This document shows, one piece after another, positions 18,211 to 26,879 of a stretch of DNA of 64,000 nt. The DNA is taken from contig JAVIYP010000001.1 in assembly GCA_031323845.1 (NCBI GenBank), positions 62,001 through 126,000 on the forward strand. The letters are read 5' to 3'. The position numbers were made by a program, and so were the translations under genes. Below the pieces are notes generated by a model. It did no database searches and was not told the origin of the DNA. It worked only from the letters and a program-made list of their open reading frames with translations. Each line of letters begins with the position of its first letter. The first letter of the stretch is position 1. This DNA is from PUPG01 sp031323845 (GTDB lineage: Bacteria; Bacteroidota; Bacteroidia; Bacteroidales; UBA7960).

Positions 18211-19422
18211 TTACAGTCTGATCTCCGTGTCGAGTGACATGGCCACTCCCTGGCCAACGCCGATACACATGGTGCACAGCGCCCTGCGCAGCTTGTTTCG
18301 CTTTAATTGACGGACAGCCGTTGTGATCAGTCTTGCACCGCTCATGCCCAATGGGTGCCCGAGTGCAATGGCACCTCCTAAAGGATTCAGCCTGCTGTCG
18401 TTGTCGGGTACATGCAGTGCTCTTATACAGGCAAGGGCCTGGGCGGCAAAGGCTTCATTCAGTTCAATGATGTCAAAATCCTTGAGCGTCAACGACAATT
18501 TCATTAGTAATTTTTCAGTGGCGGGTACGGGTCCTATTCCCATAATGCGGGGCAGCACACCTGCTGCCTGCATGCCGGTTATGCTGGCCAAAGGCGTCAG
18601 CCGGTATTTTTTTACCGCTGCAGCTGATGCGATTAACAACGCCGCTGCACCGTCATTCACCCCTGAAGCGTTTCCGGCGGTCACCGTACCGTCAGGGCCT
18701 GTCACCGCTTTTAAGGTTGCCAGCTTTTCAAGAGGACTTAACCTGGGATGTTCGTCGGTGTCAACAATGATGGGATCTGCCTTTCGGCGCGGAATGCTGA
18801 CCGGCACGATCTCATCGGCAAACAGGTTTGACTGCATCGCATGGTGTGCTTTTTGCTGACTGTTAAACGCAAACATGTCCTGGTCTTCCCGGCTTATGTT
18901 GAATTCTTTTGCCAGGTTTTCAGCGGTTTCTATCATGGAGTCAACGCCGTAGAGCTCCTTCATTTTCTTATTGATGAAGCGCCATCCGATGGTGGTGTCA
19001 TACAGTTCAGGTACCCTTGAGAAGGCTTCTTCCGCTTTTGCCATCACAAAGGGTGCCCTGCTCATGCTTTCCACACCTCCTGCAATTATAAGATCTGCAT
19101 CGCCGCACCTGATCATACGTCCGGCCATACCCACGGCCTCCATACCTGACCCGCACAAACGGTTAACCGTAACTCCGGGCACGCCGGGAGGGATGCCTGC
19201 CAGCAAAGAAGCCATGCGGGCAACATTCCTGTTGTCTTCACCAGCCTGGTTGGCACAACCCATAATAACGTCGTCGATAGCTTCGGGGTCAAGAGCGGGA
19301 TTGCGCTCCAGAATAGCCCTTAAAGGGATGGCCGCCAGATCATCTGCCCTGACTTGTGACAATGATCCTCCGTACTTGCCCACTGGGGTGCGTATGGCAT
19401 CGCAAATAAAAACTTCCTTCAT
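18211..19422 (-). CDS. Acetyl-CoA acyltransferase (thiolase), 3-oxoadipyl-CoA thiolase-like
   Basis: A 403-residue degradative thiolase. It should cleave a 3-oxoacyl-CoA with CoA to acetyl-CoA and a shorter acyl-CoA. Catalytic residues are visible: nucleophile Cys90 in NRLCGSGMEA, His356 in ALGHPLGMSGAR, and Cys386 in CIGVGQG. Features such as IGWRFINKKMKELYGVDSM (GWRF-N block) and PRIMGIGPVPATEKLL are those I associate with PcaF-type 3-oxoadipyl-CoA thiolases, but chain-length specificity is not proven by this. It is the last gene of a minus-strand operon with a KamA-like aminomutase, PcaIJ-like CoA-transferase and an aminotransferase; the gap to the aminotransferase is 99 bases, the largest in the set. 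That context suggests it finishes an amino acid breakdown route. Confidence 0.9.
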   Translation of the reverse strand: MKEVFICDAIRTPVGKYGGSLSQVRADDLAAIPLRAILERNPALDPEAIDDVIMGCANQAGEDNRNVARMASLLAGIPPGVPGVTVNRLCGSGMEAVGMAGRMIRCGDADLIIAGGVESMSRAPFVMAKAEEAFSRVPELYDTTIGWRFINKKMKELYGVDSMIETAENLAKEFNISREDQDMFAFNSQQKAHHAMQSNLFADEIVPVSIPRRKADPIIVDTDEHPRLSPLEKLATLKAVTGPDGTVTAGNASGVNDGAAALLIASAAAVKKYRLTPLASITGMQAAGVLPRIMGIGPVPATEKLLMKLSLTLKDFDIIELNEAFAAQALACIRALHVPDNDSRLNPLGGAIALGHPLGMSGARLITTAVRQLKRNKLRRALCTMCIGVGQGVAMSLDTEIRL

Positions 19423-19521
19423 ACCGGCGTGTGGTTTTTGGTTATATTTTTTTGATGTGCAATGAAAGAACGCTGACTGACCGTATCCTGGATCAGCCTG
19501 TCGGCCGAAGCCCTGGTGACA

Positions 19522-20865
19522 TCAGTCCTTAAGCATCGGTTTGATATGTCTGAAACCGCTCAGCATGGCTTCCGAGAGTATGTCAACCTCTTTTTGTGTG
19601 ATTGCGGTAGAAACCACAGAGGTACATGAATTAATGATCATGATGCCTTTTTCATAGAGATGGTCGAGGAATGAGGTAATGGCTTTGCGCATGCGCTCAT
19701 CGTCATAGGCGTCGCGGTAGGAGATGGGTGCTTTTTCCCTGAAATGAACTTTAAACATGGATCCTCTTCCTGTGATGCACATAGGGATATCGGCGATCTT
19801 TCCGGCCTCTGAGACTTGTTTGACAGCAGTCATGGAAATATTGTTGAGCTTTTCGACCGCCTCACGGTCGAACATCTCCATGGCTGTTTTTCCGGCCGTC
19901 ATAGATATTGCATTGGCAGAAAACGTGCCGGAAAGTGGGAAACGGTAGTTCCGGTCGCCGGGGTTTAAGATGCTCATCACTTCAGTGCTCCCGGCAAAAG
20001 CACCAATCGGGAAGCCACCCCCTATGATTTTTCCCAGTGCGGTCATGTCGGGCTTTACAGGATAATCGGCCTGGGCACCTTCATAATTAACCCTGAAGCA
20101 GATCACCTCATCATAGCAAAGCAACGCATTATTCCGTCGTGTCCAGTCGTAAACCGCCGTGATGTATGCTTCCGTTGCCGGGGCATTTCCAATCCGGTGC
20201 GGCACAGGGTCAATGAGCACGCAAGCCAGCTGATCGGCATGTCTGTCAAGTATGCTCAGGGTTTCCTCAATGTGATTGAAAGGAATGATCACCACGTCAT
20301 TGAGAACGGATGAGGGTGTGCCTTTGGCATGGGGAACGCTGTTGGGAGCTTCAATGCTGCCCCACGTTGACGGAGAAGCGCTCTGGCTGACTTCGGCAAA
20401 ATCGTAACTGCCATGGTAGCCTCCTTCGGCTTTGGCAATCTTAGGCTTGCCTGTATAAGCCCTGGCAGCCTTTATCATTGCCATTACAGCTTCGGTGCCT
20501 GAGTTGACAAACCGCAGCTTTTCAAAACCCGGAACCCTGTCGCACAAAAGCCTGGCATACTCAATCTCCACTTCAGTGCCAATGGTGTAGGCCGTACCCC
20601 TGTGGAGCTGATCAATCACGGCCTGAACGATTCTCGGGTGGGCATGGCCATGAATTAAACTGGCGATGTTGTTGGCAAAATCAACACGCTGAACGCCATT
20701 GATATCCGTAACATAACATCCTGATGCTTTTGAAACGTAATAGGGGTGAGGCTTTCTGTAAAGCACATTGCGGCTTACTCCACCCGGCAAATAATTACAT
20801 GCTTCACTGTACAGCGAAGCTTCGGTTTTCCGGTCGGCGGTCATTTCTTTTTCTTCTGCATTCAT
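19522..20865 (-). CDS. Class III aminotransferase, GSA aminotransferase-like (probable beta-amino acid aminotransferase)
   Basis: A 447-residue PLP enzyme of fold type I. The start ATG 20865 gives MNAEEKEMTADRK; a longer frame would reach into the CoA-transferase gene. Motifs: NSGTEAVMAMIKAAR (121-135), EGGYHGSYD, the PLP-ring Asp252 in CYDEV, and PLP Lys279 in ALGKIIGGGFPIGAFAG. It resembles glutamate-1-semialdehyde mutases (HemL), but the surrounding genes are not for heme. HemL-like proteins also include beta-amino acid transaminases, and next to an aminomutase and a 3-oxoacid CoA-transferase the likely job is to turn a 3-amino acid into a 3-oxo acid. That role is inference. It follows the CoA-transferase beta gene by 19 bases. 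Confidence 0.85.
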   Translation of the reverse strand: MNAEEKEMTADRKTEASLYSEACNYLPGGVSRNVLYRKPHPYYVSKASGCYVTDINGVQRVDFANNIASLIHGHAHPRIVQAVIDQLHRGTAYTIGTEVEIEYARLLCDRVPGFEKLRFVNSGTEAVMAMIKAARAYTGKPKIAKAEGGYHGSYDFAEVSQSASPSTWGSIEAPNSVPHAKGTPSSVLNDVVIIPFNHIEETLSILDRHADQLACVLIDPVPHRIGNAPATEAYITAVYDWTRRNNALLCYDEVICFRVNYEGAQADYPVKPDMTALGKIIGGGFPIGAFAGSTEVMSILNPGDRNYRFPLSGTFSANAISMTAGKTAMEMFDREAVEKLNNISMTAVKQVSEAGKIADIPMCITGRGSMFKVHFREKAPISYRDAYDDERMRKAITSFLDHLYEKGIMIINSCTSVVSTAITQKEVDILSEAMLSGFRHIKPMLKD

Positions 20866-20884
20866 AGCCTTGTTGTTCAGTGTT

Positions 20885-21550
20885 TTATGTATAATCTTCC
20901 AGGGTGTAAATTTTTGGTTCTGTATGTTTTTGCAGGAATGCCAGGTCAACTCCGGGGGCCATTTTTCTTACAACAAGCCCTGTTTCCCTGACCTCGAGTA
21001 CCGCATAGTCTGTGTAGATCATGTTGACAACACCGGTGCCGGTGAGGGGATAACTGCAACGGTTCACAATTTTTGGTTCTCCATTTTTTGTGAGATGTTT
21101 TGTGATGATAATAACCGTTTTAACACCCTGCACAAGATCCATGGCACCGCCTACGGCAGGTATCGCTTTGGGTTCGCCCGTCGACCAGTTGGCCAGGTCA
21201 CCTTTTGCAGACACCTGAAATGCACCCAGCACGCAAATGTCAATATGACCCCCCCGAACCATGGCAAAACTGTCTGCATGATGGAAATAAGCCGCTCCCT
21301 TGTTGGCAGTGACCGGTTTTTTACCGGCATTGATCAGCTCGTCATCTTCCTGTCCGGAGGGTGGCGAAGGACCTACCCCCAGCAAGCCATTTTCAGTATG
21401 AAAGACAACCTCCCTGTCGTCGGGAATATAGTTAGCTACCAGTTCAGGCAAACCGATACCCAGGTTGACGTATGAGCCGTCAGGGATATCCAGGGCAATG
21501 TTTCTGGCCATTTCTTCACGGGTCCAGCCGGTAATGAGTTCTGCTACCAT
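20885..21550 (-). CDS. 3-oxoacid CoA-transferase, subunit B (PcaJ/ScoB/AtoA family)
   Basis: A 221-residue beta subunit of a family I CoA-transferase. The catalytic Glu53 lies in TENGLLGVG, the ENGxLG motif whose carboxylate carries the glutamyl-CoA intermediate. The stretch GPSPPSGQEDDELINAGKK and GAAYFHHADSFAMVRGGH, followed by GDLANW and PAVGGAMDL, are the typical order. The block GPSP..GEEDD.LINAGK is one I recognise from PcaJ (3-oxoadipate CoA-transferase), though succinyl-CoA:acetoacetate enzymes share most of it. It overlaps the alpha-subunit gene by 7 bases, indicating translational coupling. Acts in the cytoplasm as a heterodimer or heterotetramer with the alpha subunit. Confidence 0.92.
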   Translation of the reverse strand: MVAELITGWTREEMARNIALDIPDGSYVNLGIGLPELVANYIPDDREVVFHTENGLLGVGPSPPSGQEDDELINAGKKPVTANKGAAYFHHADSFAMVRGGHIDICVLGAFQVSAKGDLANWSTGEPKAIPAVGGAMDLVQGVKTVIIITKHLTKNGEPKIVNRCSYPLTGTGVVNMIYTDYAVLEVRETGLVVRKMAPGVDLAFLQKHTEPKIYTLEDYT

Positions 21551-22257
21551 GGGTACCTCCTTCCTTCTTTAATGAGTTCGTTCTCGCTCAGCGGATGCTG
21601 AATTTCGACCACTTTCTTAACAAAAATACCGGGAGTGACCACAATCTCCGGGTCAAGGGCACCCAGTTCCACTACTTTTGATGCCTGCACGATGGCAGAA
21701 GTTGCCGCCATGCACATCACAGGACCGAAATTGCGGGCGGTTTTATTAAAGAGGAGGTTGCCATGCCTGTCGGCAACCCGGCATTTGACCAGGGCAAAGT
21801 CGGCCTTTAATCCGTATTCAAGCACATATTCTTTGCCGTCAATCACTTTGACCTCTTTGCCTTCCGCTAGCGGTGTATTCACTGAGGTGGGTGTGTAAAA
21901 TGCCGGAATGCCAGCGCCACCAGCCCTGATCCTTTCGGCTAAGGTGCCCTGTGGAACGAGCTCCAGCTCAATCGCTCCATTTTTGTAAAACTCCGGGAAT
22001 ACCACAGAATGGGCAGTGCGCGGAAAGGAGCAGATCATTTTCCTGACCTGTTTGTTGCCAATAAGCGCCGCCAGTCCAATGTGTCCGTTCCCGGTGTTGT
22101 TGCTGACTACGGTTAACTCTTTGGCACCATGGTCAATGAGGGCATGAATGAGTTCAATGGGACTGCCTGCCTCACCGAAACCGCTGATCATCACAGTGGC
22201 CCCGTCAAATACCTCAGCAACAGCTTCGTGAGCTGTGTTAACGATCTTGTTTATCAT
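21544..22257 (-). CDS. 3-oxoacid CoA-transferase, subunit A (PcaI/ScoA/AtoD family)
   Basis: A 237-residue alpha subunit. Visible motifs are VMISGFGEAGSPIELIHAL (CoA-binding glycine turn), TVVSNNTGNGHIGLAAL, KMICSFPRT, LVPQGTLAERIRAGGAGIPAF, and HGNLLFNKTARNFGPVM, with the end VTPGIFVKKVVEI. The order and wording match PcaI closely from memory, in particular SNN.GNG and the QGTLAERIRA block. With subunit B it would move CoA from succinyl-CoA or another donor to a 3-oxo acid. It is 18 bases after the KamA-like gene. Assignment to the family is firm; the substrate (3-oxoadipate, acetoacetate or another 3-oxo acid) is not. Confidence 0.92.
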   Translation of the reverse strand: MINKIVNTAHEAVAEVFDGATVMISGFGEAGSPIELIHALIDHGAKELTVVSNNTGNGHIGLAALIGNKQVRKMICSFPRTAHSVVFPEFYKNGAIELELVPQGTLAERIRAGGAGIPAFYTPTSVNTPLAEGKEVKVIDGKEYVLEYGLKADFALVKCRVADRHGNLLFNKTARNFGPVMCMAATSAIVQASKVVELGALDPEIVVTPGIFVKKVVEIQHPLSENELIKEGRRYPW

Positions 22258-22275
22258 GACAATGCTGTTTCAGGC

Positions 22276-23859
22276 TCACTTCTTGCGTCCGGTCTCTATG
22301 GATTCGTGAAGTTTGCGTTCTATTTCATCAAGCTCTTCTTCGAAAAAATGCCGGTCTGAACCATAAGGCTTAAGATGGGCAATGGTGTTTTCGGTTTCAT
22401 CATATTTGGCCAGGTAAACCTTATCCATCCACTCCATATTGCGGGCTTCGTTGAATTTGAGGGCAAACAGTTTCTCTCCGTGCAGTTCCAGTGTACCCAG
22501 CAAGGATATCTTGCCTGCAGAGGCGGTCATGGTAATGTATCGGGAAGGACGGTTAATGGAGGCCAGGCTGCGGTATACCTTGCTGAACACCTGGTCGATT
22601 TTTGCCAGCGGCTGGGTGAAATAATGATGTTCACCGGTTGGCCGGGCGCAGTACATCGAATGGAAACCAACACCCAGCATCGCAAACAGATTACCAAGAT
22701 CAATCCAGTTCTCTGCCGAGCGGTCAACGTCAACCTCACCGTTTTCGTCCTGGAACAGGCTGATATGATTCATGATCGGACTTTGGCTTTTAACGGTGAC
22801 ACCGTTGGCTTTCAACCGTCGGATGGCAGCAATGGTACTGGGATTCATCACCTCACGCGGCGTGGAAAAATGCGACATGAAAGCGAGCTGGATACCGTTG
22901 TTGTAAAGCTTTCTGAACAAGGCCAGCATGGGATCATATTCCCTGGAGATCACCATTTCGGGATTGTAGGTAAGCACCCGGGTGCCTAAACGAACCGTCT
23001 TAATGTGCATCAGCTCCGGATCTTCGATGATGGGCATTATGTATTCCTCAAAGCGCTCAGGCTTAAGGAAGCCGGCATCGCCTCCCGTGATCAGCACATC
23101 GGTGATCTCCTTGTGCTGTTTCATGTATTCATGAACCTGGTGAACATCTTTCTGGATAAACATATCCTCGTCGCCACGTACCTGGGCATGCCTGAAACAG
23201 TAATTACAGAAAGCAAAGCAATTCTGGGTCTGAACATCAAAGATCAACTGGCACTGAGGGTATTTGTGCTGGCTGCCTTCAACAACTTCAAGCGTTCCCT
23301 CTGAGTTGACAAAAGTAGGCTTGTTGAGCATCTGTTTCCCGTCGTGCGGATTGGTTTCCCTGATGTAGTCCCTGATTATCCTGTCTTTTTCCTCTTCCGT
23401 TTCAGCTGCCAGGAAAGCCTTGGTAATGTCGGGTCGGATCATGCCGGGCTGCGGAAATACAAGCTGAAACACAGAATCCTTCTCAAAGTCTGACCAGTTG
23501 ATGGTATTCAGCACATGCTTCGTGGCCATGAAACGATACACCCGGATGAATAATTCCCGCTCTTCCAGGTGTCCGATTTGTATCCCGTTTTTCTCAAGTA
23601 TTCCTGTTATTTCCCTGAATCCTTTAAGCCCTGAATACTGTTTTTTGTCGTTGAATAGAAAATCCGCTTCTTCTTTCAACCCTGAATATTGCGGGTAAGC
23701 GGCATGAAGACGCTCCAAAAGCCCGGGCGGCAACAGGTCTTCTTCTTCAATAATTGAAATGGTGTCGTTTGAATAATGAAAACGAAACATCATGTCAGCC
23801 AGATCTTTCTTGCTGAATGGTACTTTTTTGAAAGGAGGAATTTTTAATGGTGAAGTCAT
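22276..23859 (-). CDS. KamA-family radical SAM aminomutase, substrate uncertain
   Basis: A 527-residue PLP-dependent radical SAM protein of the lysine 2,3-aminomutase family. The iron-sulfur motif is Cys214-x3-Cys218-x2-Cys221 (CFAFCNYC), followed by Arg223, which matches the Arg that binds the alpha-carboxylate in lysine aminomutase. LITGGDAGF binds SAM. The probable PLP lysine is Lys450 in TASAGKISL. The two Asp residues that hold lysine's epsilon-amino group in the clostridial enzyme appear here as Ala405 (CARP, with Arg406 next to it) and Thr443, by my alignment. So this is probably not a lysine 2,3-aminomutase. First gene of a five-gene operon with CoA-transferase, aminotransferase and thiolase; it has a full promoter upstream. 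Confidence 0.85.
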   Translation of the reverse strand: MTSPLKIPPFKKVPFSKKDLADMMFRFHYSNDTISIIEEEDLLPPGLLERLHAAYPQYSGLKEEADFLFNDKKQYSGLKGFREITGILEKNGIQIGHLEERELFIRVYRFMATKHVLNTINWSDFEKDSVFQLVFPQPGMIRPDITKAFLAAETEEEKDRIIRDYIRETNPHDGKQMLNKPTFVNSEGTLEVVEGSQHKYPQCQLIFDVQTQNCFAFCNYCFRHAQVRGDEDMFIQKDVHQVHEYMKQHKEITDVLITGGDAGFLKPERFEEYIMPIIEDPELMHIKTVRLGTRVLTYNPEMVISREYDPMLALFRKLYNNGIQLAFMSHFSTPREVMNPSTIAAIRRLKANGVTVKSQSPIMNHISLFQDENGEVDVDRSAENWIDLGNLFAMLGVGFHSMYCARPTGEHHYFTQPLAKIDQVFSKVYRSLASINRPSRYITMTASAGKISLLGTLELHGEKLFALKFNEARNMEWMDKVYLAKYDETENTIAHLKPYGSDRHFFEEELDEIERKLHESIETGRKK

Positions 23860-23953
23860 TATGTTGGTGTTTAAGATAGGGTGATGTTAATTATGATGAT
23901 TGTTTAAATGCTTGCTGTAAACTCAGGGCTAAACCCATGTTGTGAATGTGCCG

Positions 23954-23984
23954 CAAATTTAAACAATATGCCTTATAAAGCAAA
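23954..23984 (-). promoter_or_regulatory. Full promoter for the aminomutase operon
   Basis: On the minus strand: TTTG (23984-23981), 19 bases of spacer, then TAAATTTG (23961-23954). Both boxes match the Bacteroidota consensus. Predicted leader to the aminomutase start is about 90 bases. I saw no obvious operator or riboswitch in the 234-base region. Confidence 0.7.
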
Positions 23985-24093
23985 GGAAAAACAAAGAATA
24001 TAGCTTAATGAAAAAAGCAGGTTAACTGAACGCCTTTTTCCGGATTTCCAGATGGTGTTGTGTTTAGACGGGAGGCTGCTTGCCGGGTCGGGT

Positions 24094-25416
24094 TTACAAG
24101 TATTTGAGCAGTTTTTCCATGCTGATCCCCCTGGAGCCCTTTACCAGTATGTTGTGGTCCTTTAAGGGGTTGTGCCTGAGCCATTCACCGGCCTGACCAA
24201 CATCATCGAACACCCGGACGTTGTCTGCAGCCTGGCAAACTCCGGAAAAGTGTTTGCCGACAAAGAGTCTGAACTGGAATGAAAAGTCCTCTGTCAGCCG
24301 CATGATCTTACGGTGTTCATGCTCTGCGTCCTTTCCCAGTTCCAGCATATCGCCAAGCATCACCGCTTTGGGTTGCTCCTGAGAGCGGCTGAAGTTGGAA
24401 AGAGCCGCTTCCATACTGCTGGGATTTGCATTGTAGGCGTCAAGAAGCACCGTGTTGCTTGCTGTTTTGATGAATTGAGATCGGTTGTTGCGCGGCACAT
24501 AGGCTTCAATCGCTTCAGTCAGGTCATCAGCAGGAACTCCGAAAAAAAGCCCAATCGTGATGGCCGCCATGATGTTTCCGAAATTATAGTCGCCTGTCAG
24601 TTGGCTTTTGATAGTTCCCGTGATCCCCGGTGCTGCTTTACCGAACTCTTTGTTGGTGCTGAAGGTGACTTCAACAAAGGGAAATGACGCTTTAATGCTT
24701 CCTGAACAACAAAAATTGCGGCTGCTGCCGAAGGTAACCGCCTTTTTCTCCTTCGAATAGTCTTTTAATCGCGGGTCATCGCCATTGACAAAGAGGTAAC
24801 CCCGGGCTTTGATCACCGACTCAAAAAGCTCACCTTTTGCCTTTGCTATGTTTTCGACGCTGCCAAAACCTTCGAGGTGGGCTTTGCCGATGTTGGTAAT
24901 CAGGGCATGGGTGGGCATGGCCAGATCAGCCAGTGCCCCGATCTCGCCCACATGGTTGGCTCCCATCTCTATGACAGCCAGTTCTGTTGTTGTTTTGAGT
25001 GAGAGCAGTGTCAGCGGTACTCCGATATGGTTGTTCAGGTTACCCTCGGTGGCTTGTGAGGCAAACTTTTTTTCGAGCACAGCCTGGCAGAGCTCTTTGG
25101 TGGTGGTTTTGCCATTTGTGCCGGTAATGCCAAGCACGGGCATGTCCAGCATCCGCCGGTAGCTTTTGCTTAATTCCTGCAGGCACAGCAGCGCATCTTC
25201 AACAAGAAGGCATTCTTCTCCTGTATTATAAGAGGGATCGTCAATAACGGCTAAGCGGCAGCCTTTACGTATTGCCTCTGCAGCATAGGCGTTGCCGTTA
25301 AAATTCTCTCCGCGCAGGGCAAAAAAAATACCGCCGGATACCAGCATCCGGGTGTCGGTAAACACCCTGCTGCCTTTCAACACAAGCGGTAAAAGAAGTT
25401 CTGTGGCCTCTTTCAT
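24094..25416 (-). CDS. murF: UDP-N-acetylmuramoyl-tripeptide--D-alanyl-D-alanine ligase
   Basis: A 440-residue Mur ligase that adds D-Ala-D-Ala to the UDP-MurNAc-tripeptide, the last cytoplasmic step of peptidoglycan precursor assembly. Motifs: N-terminal DTRMLVSGGIFFALRGENFNG for the UDP-binding domain, Walker A GITGTNGKTTTKEL, TEGNLNNHIGVPLTLL, AVIEMGANHVGEI, and in the C-terminal domain DAYNANPSSMEAAL and VMLGDMLELG. All are typical of MurF and distinguish it from MurE. The gene sits 6 bases after gldJ and is likely translated from the same mRNA. A murF beside gldJ is an arrangement I recall from other Bacteroidota. Confidence 0.96.
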   Translation of the reverse strand: MKEATELLLPLVLKGSRVFTDTRMLVSGGIFFALRGENFNGNAYAAEAIRKGCRLAVIDDPSYNTGEECLLVEDALLCLQELSKSYRRMLDMPVLGITGTNGKTTTKELCQAVLEKKFASQATEGNLNNHIGVPLTLLSLKTTTELAVIEMGANHVGEIGALADLAMPTHALITNIGKAHLEGFGSVENIAKAKGELFESVIKARGYLFVNGDDPRLKDYSKEKKAVTFGSSRNFCCSGSIKASFPFVEVTFSTNKEFGKAAPGITGTIKSQLTGDYNFGNIMAAITIGLFFGVPADDLTEAIEAYVPRNNRSQFIKTASNTVLLDAYNANPSSMEAALSNFSRSQEQPKAVMLGDMLELGKDAEHEHRKIMRLTEDFSFQFRLFVGKHFSGVCQAADNVRVFDDVGQAGEWLRHNPLKDHNILVKGSRGISMEKLLKYL

Positions 25417-25422
25417 GCAAGC

Positions 25423-26853
25423 TTAGGGCTTTTGGCCAAGATGATCCATGACGCAGCGAAAACCAATGTCGTTGGTTGCCTTGTTCTGGTCAAGATGTCT
25501 CCTGGTGGCCGGCGACAACCAGTATGACCGGTCTTTCCAGCTTCCGCCCTTGTATACTCTTGACTGGTTGGTGATCAGTGTCAGACCTTCGGGATAAACA
25601 GACTGACCCATGGCTATGGCCGACATCTGATCGCCATCCCTGTAGTCAATAAAGTTCCCCTGCCTGTAATCTCTGGAATTCTGTTGCTCATTGTTATCAG
25701 CTTCTTCAAAGATGACTCTGCCTAAATCATCAAACAGAATGTTGCCGTTTTCATCCCTGGCTGCTGTTCTGAAAACATTGCCTCGAAACGGACGGAACTC
25801 CGCAACCTTTTCATGGGAGAGCGGTCTGTAAACGTCTTTAACCCATTCGTTTACGTTGCCTGCCATGTTGTAGAGGCCGTAATCGTTGGGCAGAAAGGAT
25901 CTGACGTGCATGGTAAGCTCACCGCTTCGCTGGGAGGCGCCGGCAATACCGGTCAGGTCGCCGTACCCCCGCTGGAAGTTAGCCAAAAACTCACCTCTTG
26001 TCCTGCGTTCCGTGCTTCTCATATTGTTTCCGCTCCATGGATACGTCCTTCTCTCCGTTACATTATCACCTACAGTTTTACCAATAAGCCCCAGGGCGGC
26101 AAACTCCCATTCAGCTTCTGTAGGCAATCTGTAACGGGGCAGGAGCAAGCCGTCTTCCCAACGGGCCCTTTGTTGCTGGTCCTCTCTTACCAGTCCTTCG
26201 TAAGCACCGGCAAGATAAGCCTGTGTGGTGAAATAATTACCGGGTCTCTGATCATCGAGGTTCAGCTCAAGAAAGCCGTTTTGCACAAGGATCCATTCAT
26301 TCACCCTGTCGGTTCGCCAGGCAGCAAAGTCGGATGCCTGTACCCAGCTAACACCAACCACCGGGTAATCGTCGTAAGCCGGATGACGTAAATAATTTTC
26401 AACAAAAGGTTCGTTGTATGCCAGCGGATCACGCCATACCAGAGTGTCCGGCAAAGCATTCAGATAAATATCAGGATGGGTTGTTCTAAACACTCTGCTC
26501 AGCCAATGTAAATACTCCCTGTATTCAAAATTGGTGATCTCGGTTTCATCCATATAAAAAGAAGCTACACTGACGCGACGCGGAAGGTTGTTCCAATCGT
26601 ACATGATATCCTCGTTAGTACGTCCCATTACAAAGGTACCCCCTTCAATGAACACCATGCCGGGACCAGGGTCCTGGTGGCGGAGCTGCGTTCTCGTAAA
26701 AGTTCCCGTTCCTTCTTCTCCCAGGGTCCATCCCGTTGTTCGCGACACCTCCTGTTGCTGAAACAGATTGCATGACGAAAGAAAAAACAAAGAGCCCAGA
26801 ACAACAATGCTATAAGTCAGGCGGCTTATTGAAATCCTTATCATAATCTTCAC
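25423..26853 (-). CDS. gldJ: Gliding motility / T9SS lipoprotein GldJ-like
   Basis: A 476-residue lipoprotein with an SUMF1/FGE-like fold. The N-terminus is a lipoprotein signal ending LGSLFFLSSC. Then SRTTGWTLGEEG, a segment characteristic of GldJ rather than GldK, leads into the FGE-like domain: GPGMVFIEGGTFVMGRTNED, VSVASFYMDETEITNFEYR, GVSWVQASDFAAWRTDRVNE, YRLPTEAEWEFAALG, GLYNMAGNVNEWVKDVY, and VYKGGSWKDRSYWL. In Flavobacterium johnsoniae GldJ is needed for gliding and for stable T9SS; that organism has gldJ next to porU and porV, as here, though here porU-porV face away. Co-transcribed with murF and preceded by a PorP/SprF gene. GldJ versus GldK is the only doubt. Confidence 0.87.
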   Translation of the reverse strand: MKIMIRISISRLTYSIVVLGSLFFLSSCNLFQQQEVSRTTGWTLGEEGTGTFTRTQLRHQDPGPGMVFIEGGTFVMGRTNEDIMYDWNNLPRRVSVASFYMDETEITNFEYREYLHWLSRVFRTTHPDIYLNALPDTLVWRDPLAYNEPFVENYLRHPAYDDYPVVGVSWVQASDFAAWRTDRVNEWILVQNGFLELNLDDQRPGNYFTTQAYLAGAYEGLVREDQQQRARWEDGLLLPRYRLPTEAEWEFAALGLIGKTVGDNVTERRTYPWSGNNMRSTERRTRGEFLANFQRGYGDLTGIAGASQRSGELTMHVRSFLPNDYGLYNMAGNVNEWVKDVYRPLSHEKVAEFRPFRGNVFRTAARDENGNILFDDLGRVIFEEADNNEQQNSRDYRQGNFIDYRDGDQMSAIAMGQSVYPEGLTLITNQSRVYKGGSWKDRSYWLSPATRRHLDQNKATNDIGFRCVMDHLGQKP

Positions 26854-26879
26854 TTTTAATAATCAGGTCACAAAATTAA

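Noticed and set aside
19522..20865. Glutamate-1-semialdehyde aminomutase hemL
   Set aside because: Sequence resembles HemL, but the operon is about 3-oxo acids and CoA, with no heme gene.
20870..21475. 201-residue plus-strand frame opposite the CoA-transferase gene
   Set aside because: No family likeness; lies over a strong conserved gene.
18211..22257. Aromatic degradation (beta-ketoadipate pathway)
   Set aside because: The CoA-transferase and thiolase look like PcaIJF, but no pcaGHBCD or catechol genes lie near. An amino acid route fits the neighbours better.
22276..23859. Naming the aminomutase kamA (lysine 2,3-aminomutase)
   Set aside because: By-eye alignment shows loss of the two lysine-binding Asp residues.
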